A stretch of 64,000 nt of DNA, taken from contig NC_037325.1 of assembly GCF_000143535.2 (NCBI RefSeq), forward strand, positions 558,001 through 622,000, in the 5' to 3' direction. The notes beneath the pieces were generated by a model. The model ran no database searches. It worked only from the letters and a program-made list of their open reading frames with translations, and was not told the DNA's origin. Positions 1-11,442 of the stretch are shown here, in pieces. The position numbers and the translations under genes are program-made. How positions within the stretch are numbered: position 1 is the stretch's first letter; every line of letters begins with the position of its first letter. This DNA comes from Botrytis cinerea B05.10. Taxonomy: Eukaryota; Ascomycota; Leotiomycetes; Helotiales; Sclerotiniaceae.

Positions 1-3000
1 TCAAATCTATTAAATTAATATTAATAAAAGTATTTTTGTATATATAATAATTCTTGTAATTTCTAATCTTTAATAAATCGATATTATATATATTCAGAAA
101 TCCTAAATAATTGTAAATATATAAATACAAAATTATTTAGATTATAATTATTATATCTTATTCGACTTTTGGGATCTCACAAATTCTAAAGAATCTAATC
201 AATTTAGGATTATAATATATATATGTAAAAGAGTAGGCTTTTGTATGCAATAATATAGATCTATTCTTTTCTAAATCGATATAAATAGTAATATAATTCT
301 CAATTTATATTATTAACCAGATATGAAAAAGATAATGGATTATATTTTATATTTTATTCTTTTATTATATTATTTGATTGAAAGGGATTTCAATATTTGA
401 TATTATACTTTTGAATTAGAAATATAATTATAATATAAAAATATAAAATTCATTTATTAATTTAATAATAATAAAATAAATTATATTAATATTTTTAATA
501 ATTCTATTTACAAAATAAATTATATTATTGATTTTATATTTTTCAATATTTTTTTTATTAATATTATTATTAAAGAAAATATATATAATAATTCAAATTA
601 TAAAATCTAAATTATAATTATTTCAGGATAAAATATAATTCTGTTGAAATAATATTATTATAAAATTTCGAATTCAAAATTAAATAAACTTTTAAATTTA
701 ATATAAGTCAATATTGTTTGTTTCCCAAATCTTTTCTTTTTAAATAATAAAAAAGTAATTGAATTATATATAGTTGATTTTATTATAATAATGAATTTTA
801 TTATATATATAATTAATAAATTTGATTATAGTAATAGGAAAGTAATATTATAATAGATTTTTAAATATAAGGAGATTTATTAGAATTACTTTTATGGATG
901 TAATTTCAAAAAAGAAATTCTATTTATAATTTGGATTTTTTATATTATGGTATATTGAATGAAATATAATTATTGAAAATATATTATAAATAATGTTAAA
1001 AATGATAAAAAGCTTTATAGGATTATTAATTAATATAAATTAAAAATTAATTTGAAATTGTTTTTTTTATATATTGATAATATTTTTATTGAAAATATTA
1101 TAAAAAAGATTGAGATTTTATAAAAAAAGATTCTTATTTGTTTTATTGTTATAAACGATTTCGAATAAGATTTATTCAAAAATTGAAATAGATTAGATAT
1201 TTTAAAATAATTGTTATTGGTTTTAATAAAGAAAATTGAATATAATATAATTAGAGTTTTTAATATTTTGTTAGAAATAGATTGTATTATAATATATATA
1301 TTTAAGGTTTGTTGATTAATGATTGGATATATTATTTATAGTTTATATGATTGTTATATAATATTCAATTTCTTTTTATATATTTAGAAGTTTGTTAAAA
1401 TAATTATATTATTTAAGGTTAATAAAAAGGATAAAATTTCTATTTGTTTTTGAAAATCAATTGTATTTATTTTTTGTATTTTAAAAGGTTTGAAGAGAAT
1501 TATAATTTATCAATTGATATAGATTATATTGATTAATAGAATTTTTAGTTTATAATATGGAGGGATCTTATTCAAAAGGGTTGTTATGGATTTAATTATT
1601 TGTTTTATTTATAATATAAAGGTTATGTTTTCTTAAGAATTAAAGATTATTATAATTATTATAAATATTCAAAAGATTTTTAATATTTTTTTTAAATAAT
1701 AATTATTAAAAAGAATAATTAAATAAGATTAGTTTTTAATCTTTTTGAAATTAATAAATTCTTTTTTTATTAATCGATTTGTTTGGGTGAGATTAAAAAA
1801 TTCGATTATTTTTAATTATAATATGAAATATAGGATATTCTAAAGCTTTCTTTTTTTTTTAATATTATATATATTATATTTAATAAAATTTATTTTATAA
1901 AATATTGAGTTTTATTTTGAATATATTAATAATTTATATTTCTATTAGATTTTTAAATCTTTGAATTTGAATATTTTTGTTTTAATAAATAATATAAGAA
2001 AGATTCTAAAATGAAATAATAATAATAAAATCATTTTTGTTTTAAAGAAATTCGAAATAATATATTTAATTTAAAAGAAAAATATTTATATTTTTTAATA
2101 TATTATTAATAAGAATTTTATTATTATATTTATTATTATTATTGAGAAGGGAATTTAATCAATTCTGAAATAATTTGGGGTATAGTTTAATTGCAATCTT
2201 ATTTTTAAAAGGTATGTAATTGTTTGGATTATTAAAGTTAGAATGATTGTATATTATATTTATAGTTTTACAAAAATAATCGATAATTTTTTAATTTCAA
2301 TATTATATAAAGCAATAATAATTTATATTATTCTTTTTTTTATTTATAAAATAGAAATATAGTTTAATAAAAAAACGAAATCATTTTGTATTTAATATAT
2401 TAATTACAATCTTATTATTTCCTTTTATATAGATTGATATATTAATCTTATTAAACAAATACTTGCTTTTATAATCAAAAGTATTTTCCTTATTTAAAAA
2501 ACTATTTTTATTATTATTCTCTTTCAAAATATAAACATTCCTTTAATTAATATTCTATTAAATAATATCAAATTCTGCTTTATTATATATATTCAAATAA
2601 TAAATATATTCTATTTTATAATTTATTGAATTTTATCTTTATTCATTATTAAAAACAAAAGGATCAATTATTAATAGATCTCTAAAATGAAAATTCAATA
2701 TTTAGGAATCTTATTTCTTAGTATTGTATGGTTTATATTAAAATTTTCTTATTTTTTTTTAAAATATAGAATCGATTTAATAAATAATATAAATAAAAAG
2801 ATTATTTTAATTAATTTTAAAAAATAATAATTTCGATTTCTTTTTAATAAGGTTTCAATTTTCTTAAATGGTTTTAAATAAATTGAAAATAAAAGGAGAT
2901 TTATTAATTATAAATATATAATATATTAAAATAAAAAGTAATTAAATATAGAATCAAATATAATCAATTTTATTTTTTATATATTTGATATAAAAATAAT

Positions 3001-5590
3001 TAGAATATATATAAATTTCAAATATATTTTTAAAATTCCTTTATTCAATTAATATTATATTTGATTTTATATAAATAATATATTAATAATTTAATATTTA
3101 TATAATAATGTATTTGATTTTTTGTAATAGATTTTTTATATTTGTTAAAATATTATACAAATCTTCGATATTTAGATTTATTGATTTTTTAAGTATATTA
3201 AAATTGAAGGTAATAAGGTAATTAATAAATTTATTAATTTTAATATTTATAAATTTATTTAGAATATTGGATTTGTTTTAAAATCTATTATTAATAAGAT
3301 TAATATTATAATTAGAGAATTAAGTTTTTGTATAAAATAATATTGATAATTTAAATAATAATTTATATTTTTGAATATATATAATAAATAAAATCTTTTT
3401 TATATAATAAAGCTTTTTTCAAAATTAAATTTATTAAAATAAATATTATATTATATTCTTATTATTCATTTTAAATATAAAGATTTTATATAATATTATA
3501 AATAATTTAAATATTAAAATATTAATTTGAAGTATTTTTATAATTATTAAAAGATTTCTAAATATTTGATATTCTATTACAAATTATTTATTTAATTTAA
3601 AAAATGATTTAAACAATTATTTTTATTTTTATTAATTATAATAATAAAAAACTTTAATTATTTTTTATTTCTTATATCTTAATTATTAGTTTTGATTAAA
3701 TTCATTAGAATTATTTAATTCTATTCTAATATTTGTTTTTATTAAAAGCACCTTTTTTCTTTTTCTTTTTTTCTTTTTTTTTATTAAAAAAGATTCTATT
3801 TTATTTATATTTTATTAAAACAATAATTAAAAATATAATTGGAATTCTTTTTTTTCTTTTTAATATATATATATTAATATAAATCATTTTTATAAATATT
3901 TATTTTTATAGTTTATATATATTGTTTTTTGAAATCATATTTGATTCTTTAAAATCCTTTAAATATAATTGATTTTATTTTAATTAATAAAAAAGGAATT
4001 ATTCAATTAGATTTTATAACTTTTATATACATAATTTACTTTTTATAGTAATATCTTAAATCTATAATTTAACACATCCCCATATTCTTTGAAAGGTTTC
4101 TAAAATTAGCCTTATGCTGGCTCACTGGATATTAATAAATATTACTATTACTATTATTATTAGTATTTCCTTTTTTCAGGATTCTTGGGATTCTCTGTCT
4201 TTTTATATTTCAGGATTATAGGATTTCTGGGATTCCATTCTTTTATGCTTTAGGATTATAGGATTTTCGGGATTCCGCTTTTTTGAGTTTCAGGATTTTA
4301 GGATTTATAAGGTTTCAAAAACTTTCAGGATTTCCAGAATTTCTATGCCTAGTCCTATTGCGATATGCTAGTTGAGCGCTGTCGATTCTAATTTTATAAT
4401 TGTAGATTTTCAAGCTTTCAAAGTTTTCAGACTTTTAGATTCTCGAACTTTCATGTTTAAAGCTTTCAATTATTTTATAGCTTTTGAAAACGAAAACCTA
4501 GAAGAGGAAGGCAATTCTGTCGATTGCGATCTATCATTTTATCGAAACAGAATCAGTATTAATGAAATAAAAGGGATATAGCATTTTTCAATTTTTTTGA
4601 ATTCTTGGATTTTTGAAAAGTTTTATATTAAATACTCCTAATTATATCGAATACAATTCACCACTCCACCAACACCTAATCGATATTACTAAAATAAAGG
4701 GAAAAAATCGATTCATTAGATTTTAGAAATTAGAAATAGAATTTTAGCTTTTAGTAATTTTATACTATAATATAGCTTCTTTAAATTATAAAGAAATTGA
4801 ATTTCATAAAATGAAAATATAAATACTACAATAGATCTATTATTATAAATTTAATAAAACTTCAAAGATATATTGATATAATAAAAAGAACCTATCAAAT
4901 AAGCTTTAAAACTTTTAATTCCTTTAAAACTTTCATAGCTTTTACAACTTTTGAAAACGAAAACCGTAAAAAGAAAAGCTTTGTTACAAAAACATTAATA
5001 TAAAGTCAACATCGAATCAATCATTTATTCAATAGAGAGTTTTCATATTATATATAGCTTTACTTTCGAAGGAATATTAAAGAATTAATAAAAAGTCTTA
5101 TACTCTTTTGTATCCTATTATAGACTAGTCGTTACCTTGCATATGTTCTTTACAATCAATATAAAAAATATATCATTAAGAAGCTTTCAATTCAAAAAAT
5201 GATATAATAATTTTCATTTCCATTCTGCAATTTTGTTAGTTTTAATTTGTTAATTAATTTGTTAATTCATTGAGCTTTGTATTTTGATGTTTTTGTATGG
5301 GGTATTTGTAGTTTTTCTTGATTAATTAGTTTTTAGTTATGAATTGTGTTTTAAATCCTGTATGTTAGGATATAAAGTGTATTTCGATCTTATTCAATTA
5401 TATGAATTTATTATATAACGAATATATTAGTAAATCACCAGTGAAATAAATTGATAATTCCATAAAAAGTTTTCGAGCTTATCAATCCAACAATTGAATT
5501 CAAATATTTTATTTGATTGTATTTACTACATTGAATAGAATTGTTAAATTTTTAATTGAGTGATAAAATGAATTTCATTTTCGAATCTAG
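1..5590. other. AT-rich gene-free block
   Basis: This stretch is overwhelmingly A and T, with long runs of TA, ATT and AAT and almost no GC-containing words. No open frame longer than about 70 codons occurs and none resembles a protein. A less extreme island lies at about 4070-4580. Such blocks in Pezizomycotina are usually old transposons destroyed by repeat-induced point mutation, or pericentromeric DNA; no terminal repeats or transposase remnants could be read here, so the origin is inferred. The block ends almost exactly at the stop codon of the neighbouring glutamate kinase gene, so that gene's 3' untranslated region must lie in AT-rich DNA. Confidence 0.85.
4168..4345. repeat. Degenerate minisatellite of AGGATT-type units
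   Basis: About four diverged copies of a roughly 45-base unit are visible, each built around TTTCAGGATT, then TAGGATTT, then GGGATTC, followed by a T-rich spacer. The copies lie inside the AT-rich block and directly follow an ATT/ACT trinucleotide run at about 4133-4165. Confidence 0.6.
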
Positions 5591-5596
5591 ATCTAA

Positions 5597-7140
5597 TCAA
5601 CTGAGAACCGGTGTCGCACTTCTACTCCCTCTTTCGAAGAAGCTTATGTTTTCCCTCAAAGCAACATACTCACTATCTGCATAGCCCAATAATCCGTGTA
5701 TTTCACTACTTCTCATACCTTTAATCCTAGTTATCTCCATTGCACTGTAGTTCACTAGCGCCCTACCCACTTCAACTCCAGACCCTGATACAATCTTTGT
5801 ATCTGGCGAGCTTGGACGGTCAACAACTACTAGACGCACAGCTTCTTGTTGGGCAAAGCTGCCCTCCACATCTACGATCCCGGCAGGAAGCAGACCAGCT
5901 TTGGCCGCCAATGCTCGATGAGCGCCAGCATCAATATAAATCGTTCCATGTGGAGAGAGGCCATGTAGAAGCCAGAAATAGCGGTCCCGGATCGGTTGAT
6001 GCGATGGAAGAAACCGGGTATGCAGAGGCGGCTCCACGGGTGATGATGCTACACCAGTAAGGGACAGTGTGGAATTGGATCTTGTAATAGTTTCCGGTGT
6101 CTGCGATTGCGAAACAACATCACCGGTTTTGCCGCCTGAAGTAGAATGTTTGAGGGATTGAACATAGCTTACAATACTTGCAATGTTCCCTGGGCTAGAG
6201 GACCGTGTTATGACAGTTGTTACACCTGCGGAGGTGGCGAGACGGGCAGCAACTATTTTTGTGGACATTCCTCCTGTACCGAGGCTAGAGCCGGCACTTG
6301 ATACTGAAGACGGAAAGTCAGTGTATATGTTTCGAGAGGGCATAAGAACTGAATGGGGAACGACTACCATCGGCCTGTAATGCGGAGATGTCTTCAACGA
6401 CCTCAATTGCTTGTGCATCTGGATGCGTTCGAGGATTTTTATCATAGAGACAATCGACATCAGTCATCAGGAACAAGTAATCTGCATGGAGCATAGCTGC
6501 AGTGATTGCAGATAGAGTATCATTGTCTCCAAATTTGATTTCAGCTACAGCTAGAGTATCGTTCTCGTTAACGATAGGGATGACGCCCATTTCTAGAAGC
6601 TCGTGTAACGTATTCTGAGCATTTCGGTATTGGGTTCGCTAAAAGGTGTAAGCCATGTAGTTATTCATGTTGACATGGTGACCTTACATCTGCGATATCA
6701 TTTCTTGTGAGTAAAATTTGTGCAACAGGTTGTTGCAAGTGAGCGAACAAGCTATCCCATAGACTTATAAGGCGACACTGTCCTATTGCTGCTAAAGCCT
6801 ACAACCATCACTATCAGCAAAATATTTACTGATTAGCTGCTTTGAACGAGACATACTTGTACTCGGGGAAGATGTTTTGGCCTCTTATCCAAGTCCATTC
6901 TTCGAAGTCCAACCCCAATGGCTCCGGAGGATACAATAATAACTTTGTGTCCATCTTTGTGAAGCCTCACAGCAGTTTCCACAATTAAACTCAAAATACT
7001 CAACAACGGCTCATGAGTTTTCTCATCCACGATGGAACTGGTTCCTGTCATATCCCGTGACTCAGCTTCTGGCCTTTGAAAAGAAGAGGTTTGCACGTAC
7101 CTAATTTTATAACTATAGTTAAGGATTTTGGGGGTTTCAT
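5597..7140 (-). CDS. PRO1: Glutamate 5-kinase (gamma-glutamyl kinase) with PUA domain
   Basis: Phosphorylates glutamate to gamma-glutamyl phosphate, the first step of proline synthesis, in the cytosol. The model is complement(5597..6303, 6368..6638, 6688..6798, 6857..7044, 7101..7140), 438 residues, introns 49-64 nt. The amino-acid kinase domain shows GTSSI (residues 14-18), SSGAIGVG (52-59), NEND (137-140), FGDND (149-153), TDVD (172-175) and GTGGM (about 212-216). A low-complexity Ser/Thr-rich linker separates it from a C-terminal PUA domain (about 335-425), as in fungal and bacterial enzymes. The first exon codes only for the first 13 residues plus one base of a split Gly codon; its intron splits the first Gly of the nucleotide-binding motif. 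The gene is divergent from ATP23, sharing a 265-base spacer, and its stop codon touches the AT-rich block. Confidence 0.93.
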
Positions 7141-7405
7141 CTTGCCTACGTTCACCTTGTGATGTAGAATATGTTTGTCAAGATATTTAAAAACGGCGTA
7201 TAACGTATATGTATACCTCGCAAGGCATCAAAGAAATGAATGTTGTCTTGGCTCGCTCGAGCTTGGGTTGATTTATATCAATCTCAGGCCGGCAGAATTT
7301 TCCCACCGCCCACCAAAAGTCGTTTCTGTGAACAATTGTTGTATCCACAAACAGCGCCCTACTTGGTACATCGAAAGGCGTAAGTCTTGTAGCTACGTAT
7401 CCACG
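7141..7405. promoter_or_regulatory. Shared promoter between PRO1 and ATP23
   Basis: A 265-base spacer separates the start codons of two divergently transcribed genes, so both promoters and 5' leaders must fit here. No canonical TATA box stands out. An in-frame ATG at 7175 could extend ATP23, but the added 77 residues do not look like a mitochondrial or protease segment. Confidence 0.5.
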
Positions 7406-8196
7406 ATGTCATCCTCGGAGGGAAATAAGCCTCCGCTTGTTCCAGACTCTACAAAGGAGTCGGAACCGCAATTTGACCCAACTGCTCGAACACGCAATTG
7501 GTTCTCTATCCTCCTTGGCACAATGCCTCCATCCCACCAGATACTCTATCGCGAAGATCAATATGCTCGTCATGAGAAGCGCGACTGCGACAGATGTGAA
7601 GAATGGCGGGACTATAACTTAAAATACTCACCAATCGTCATATTCATGCAAAAAAACATACGAGATCTCAATGGGAAGCTTGATGCAGATAACATACGCT
7701 GCAGGAGATGTCCCACACGAATCACAGAAGATGGGAAAACGGTGAGGCAAGGCGGGGGTTTCAGCCCCGAGCATGGCATTCAATTGTGTGCGAATGAGAT
7801 GAGGGATAGTAAACATGTGGAAGATACGCTGGCACATGAAATGGTGCACGCCTGGGATCATTTAAGATGGAAGGTGGACTGGGGAGATCTGCGACATGCA
7901 GCTTGTTCAGAGGTTTGTCTGCCCTGGCCTAGTACGAGTACAGAAAAAACAGCTAAACGATAATATAGATCAGAGCAGCGAGTCTGAGTGGAGAATGTAG
8001 ATGGGCAAGAGAATTCTGGACGAGAAATAACTACAGGGTAACGCAACAACATCAGGATTGCGTGCGCAGGAGAGCAGTCAAGTCGGTATTGGCCAGACCT
8101 TGGTGTAAGGATGATGTTCAAGCCGTGAGGGTAGTTAACGAAGTTTGGGATTCATGTTACTCAGATACTCGACCCTTTGACGAGATCTACAAGTGA
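7406..8196 (+). CDS. ATP23: Mitochondrial inner-membrane protease ATP23
   Basis: Zinc metalloprotease of the mitochondrial intermembrane space that processes ATP synthase subunit 6 and helps ATP synthase assembly in yeast. The model joins 7406..7912 and 7969..8196 (56-nt intron, phase 0), 244 residues, close to the family size. The diagnostic HEMVH zinc motif is at residues 144-148. CxxC pairs (around 61-64 and 99-102) and further conserved cysteines fit the disulfide-rich family. The C-terminal exon carries the conserved end with a WDxCYxDxRPF signature. The start at MSSSEG is chosen over the in-frame upstream ATG at 7175 because family members start near this point. It is convergent with the Aurora kinase gene. 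Confidence 0.92.
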
Positions 8197-8423
8197 GGTC
8201 GTTATGAGATATGCCCATGTAATAACAGAAAGTTTGCTTTGTTAAATAATCGTATTCAGTACTTAGGTACTCGGGTATAGAAATGTATATCAAGATAGGC
8301 GCCAGCGTAATGAAAACATTAGATGCAAATCCCAAACTCTTACTCAACTTGTTTCGCCCCGAGAGTCATCTCAATCATTCTACTCCTTAAACGCCAATGC
8401 TAAAAAAAAACAGAATTCGTCAT

Positions 8424-9741
8424 TCATTCCTCACGGGTCTCCAAGGGAGTTTTGCTACTCTCCAGCGGAGACTTGCTACCAGTGGATTTTGAATCCCGCA
8501 TGCTAGCTCGCTCACCCTTCACACAGTGCTTGATGATCCAGGGGTGCTTCTCAACCTGTTCGAGGGGAATTCGTTTCTCGGGATCAAGTACCAGTAGCTA
8601 TGACAATAATTAGCGTGAGACGAATGTTGAGATGAGTTTGAACATACCCTCTTAATCAGATCCTTTGCCTCGGAGGAAACAAAGCCTGGAATTGTCATTT
8701 CACATCTTGCTATCCTCCTGTGTGTCATGACTACAGTGTCCTCGAAAGGAGCCTCGCCGACTAGGAACTCGTACATCAACACACCTAGACTCCACAAGTC
8801 GACCTTCTCGTTGTAATAGTTGCTGTTGCTCTGCAACATCTCAGGTGGAAGATAATCTAAAGTTCCACACATTGTATTTCTTCTGCCGTTAGGTGCATGA
8901 ACACTCCAACCAAAGTCTGCGATTTTGAGCTCGCCATGGATGCCAACCAGAATATTTTCTGGTTTTATGTCCCGATGCATGACATGCTTCTTGTGGAGAT
9001 ACTTCAGAGCGGCAGCCATTTGCGCAATGTAGTGAGCTGCTTTCCATTCCGGAAATTTTGTCTCTCTACGAAGATGCTTGTAAAGTTCTCCTTTGCCAGC
9101 AAATTCTAGGATTAGGAAGACTCGCTTGCTGTCATGAAAATGGCCATACAACTGGAGGATATTTGGGTGCCGCAGATTACTCTGAATTTCGATTTCCCGT
9201 CGGACCTGCTTCTCTACCTTGCCCTTTTGTATCTCATTTTTGTGTAAAACTTTCAGGGCACAAACAAATCCAGTGCTACGTTCTCTTGCGAGATATACAC
9301 GGCCGAATTTGCCTTTTCCGAGAGGCCGACCAATTTCGAACATGCCTAGATGAAACTGTTTTACTGGAGCTGGCTCCTGATACATGGGGTTCGATTTGCG
9401 CTCGATTCTGACAGCTTGTTCAGAATCTCGGTATGATGTAGTTGGTTTTCTTGAAGGAGAAGCTGGCTCCTGTGATGAACCTGCGACTGTTGTGATTGTG
9501 TTTACTGTATTCTTATTTTGCAAGGCCATCTTGAGAAGGTTTGCTCGATTGGCATTTTGTGATAATTGTGTGCTGGAAGATGTAGTAGATGCGATCTGCT
9601 CAGTATCCATTAGCTACGACGTATTTGAATCTTGAGGCCAAATTTGTTCACCTTGGCCATGTATTTCTTTCCTTCCCCTGGATCGTTCTCATCATTCACA
9701 GACATCCGCTCAAAGCGCGATTCAAGGGCATGGGCAGCCAT
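8424..9741 (-). CDS. IPL1: Aurora-type serine/threonine kinase (Ipl1/Ark1)
   Basis: Mitotic kinase of the chromosomal passenger complex, correcting kinetochore attachment. The model is complement(8424..8597, 8648..9595, 9652..9741), 403 residues. The kinase domain starts near residue 116 with the glycine loop GKGKFG (123-128), catalytic Lys 145, HRD (237-239), DFG (257-259) and activation-loop Thr 271 in RRNTMCGT. The last intron falls after IKR and restores the LLVLDP and HPW kinase C-lobe ending. For the 5' end I chose a 30-residue first exon joined by a 56-nt intron (GTGAAC donor, CTAAT branch, GAGCAG acceptor). This replaces the simple ATG at 9610, which lies inside that intron. A Ser-rich tail follows the kinase domain. 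Confidence 0.92.
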
Positions 9742-10510
9742 TGTGAACTATCCGAAAGAAAGGGCAAGAATTGAGGGAAAATGATGAAAGGATCTGGTCG
9801 ATTGAAGATGTTTGAAGGTGTTTGACTGCTAGGTTAGTAAAATAGTGGATGATAGCGAGAGTATTATTGATATATTCGAGAGATCTTTGGAAATCCAAGG
9901 TGACGGGACGAGACGAGAGTTTATTATTTAGAAAAGCTGGAAAAGGCAGCGGCTAAAAAGTCAATGCTTGTTGACACAGCAACACACGAAACGGATCCGA
10001 GAATTGCCCAGTGAAGAGTGAGATTTCGGAAGAGGCTTGAGCGGGAGAGCGGAGAGAGGAAAGCTTCCCCCACCCACCACGCCACGTGCACACTCAAACA
10101 ACTAAAGCAGCCTTGTTTCGTCTCACCCCACCAAACAGGCATAGATAGATGGCATGCATTCACACCAGCCCTAGGTTGTCAACCTCCCTCCAGAATATAC
10201 CATCATCACATCGCTCTTGAACTAGAAGTGGAAGTGGAAGTGGAAGTAGAAGTGGAACTGGCACTCGAACTGGAACTCGAACCCGAACTCGAACCCGAAC
10301 TCAAACCCGAACTCAAACCCGAACCTAAGCTGTTACTCGACTGAGCTAGGATTAAAGCTCTTCCTTTGCCTTGGCTCGCATTTCATATCCGCCAAAGACG
10401 AAAGTCGAAGAGAGCCATCTTGAACTTGATCAGGACCTGAACCAGACTCGGACCAAGTTGACCATTTGCATCATCTCACATATCCAATCTACAATCTACA
10501 ATCTACAATT
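9742..10510. promoter_or_regulatory. Intergenic region between the Aurora kinase and TIP41 genes
   Basis: A 769-base divergent intergenic region that must hold both promoters. It contains the hexanucleotide repeat at 10219-10325 and, just before the TIP41 start, three tandem copies of ATCTACA at about 10490-10509. Short open frames over the repeat (Glu/Leu-rich) are repeat artefacts. Confidence 0.5.
10219..10325. repeat. Hexanucleotide repeat tract (GAAGTG to GAACTC/GAACCC)
   Basis: A run of six-base units drifts from GAAGTG through GAACTG and GAACTC to GAACCC and AAACCC. It lies about 190 bases upstream of the TIP41 start codon and is likely in its promoter or 5' leader. Confidence 0.85.
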
Positions 10511-11442
10511 ATGGCATTCAACGGTCCTATCAATGAGACTTACCCAATGCCCAGTGCGGCAGATACCGCTACTGTGTCGCATACTCAGAAAGGCTTCAAG
10601 ATTAGCGCACGTAAGCTTCCAATCTCGAAATCAGGTCCAATAGATGAGATGTCAGAGAAGCTCGGTATACCGGTTCCAGAGATGATCTTTGGTGATAATA
10701 TGGTTGCGATCGAGCACGTAGCGAGTGGGTGGCGCATGGAGTTCAACGCATACGATGCCCTAGATCGCGTGGACAAGACGGATAAAAATATGTTAAAAGT
10801 AGCTTATTCAAAAGAGTGGTCAAGTAGCAGGTACAGAATCGGAATTTTTTGATTTTCGACATGTCAATGCTGACATGATTCAGGGAGAAAACCCACGAAG
10901 GCATCAAAGAAATCGTTAAGCCATTCGACTGGTCGTATACAACAGATTACAAAGGCACTATAACCAACGGGAAATTATTCACATTGGACAACTCCGATCC
11001 GATACCTATTGCCCTTCTTAAGCGTCAAGATCCTATTCTGTTTTTCGAAGAGGTTGTCTTATACGAAAGTGAGCTAGACGACAACGGAATATCTGTGTTT
11101 TCTTGCAAATTGCGGGTTATGCCTGACCGAATGCTTCTCTTGTGCAGATTGTTCATGAGACTTGATAATGTTCTTGTTAGGATCAGGGATACCAGGATCT
11201 ATGTCGATTTCAACACAAGCAAGGTAATTCGGGACTACACCGAGAGAGAAGATGCATTTGACACTGTCAAAAAAGTAAGTCAAATCATCAATTTCTTCAA
11301 AGAATTCACTAATTTATAGTAGAACCTCCTTTACTCTGGTAAACTACCGGACGATCTTACTATAGCCATGCGTGATCCAAATCAGATTGCCCACCTAGTA
11401 CCAGAAGTTACTCATACGATCGAGAATCTGACGCTTCCTTAA
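10511..11442 (+). CDS. TIP41: TIP41-like protein (TOR/PP2A signalling)
   Basis: Regulator of the TOR pathway; in yeast Tip41 works with Tap42 and PP2A-type phosphatases. The model joins 10511..10830, 10884..11274 and 11323..11442 (introns 53 and 48 nt), 276 residues, the normal family length. Family signatures are visible: PEMIFGDN around residue 56, LYESELDDNG in the middle, and LVRIRDTRIYVDF in the second half. The third exon supplies the C-terminal end after the KK|NLLYSG junction, using the second of two tandem AG acceptors (TAGTAG). The gene is divergent from the Aurora kinase gene. The protein is expected to be cytosolic; no signal or membrane segment is present. Confidence 0.92.

Noticed and set aside
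1..5590. CRISPR array, bacterial operons or a mitochondrial insert
   Set aside because: No regular repeat-spacer pattern, no mitochondrial gene fragments and no recognisable coding; the composition fits mutated nuclear repeat DNA better.
7175..7405. N-terminal extension of ATP23 from the upstream in-frame ATG
   Set aside because: The extra 77 residues are not conserved-looking, and the divergent promoter would be compressed to a few dozen bases.
10018..10344. 108-codon plus-strand frame ending in Glu-Leu-Glu repeats
   Set aside because: It is a translation of the promoter hexamer repeat and has no independent coding evidence.
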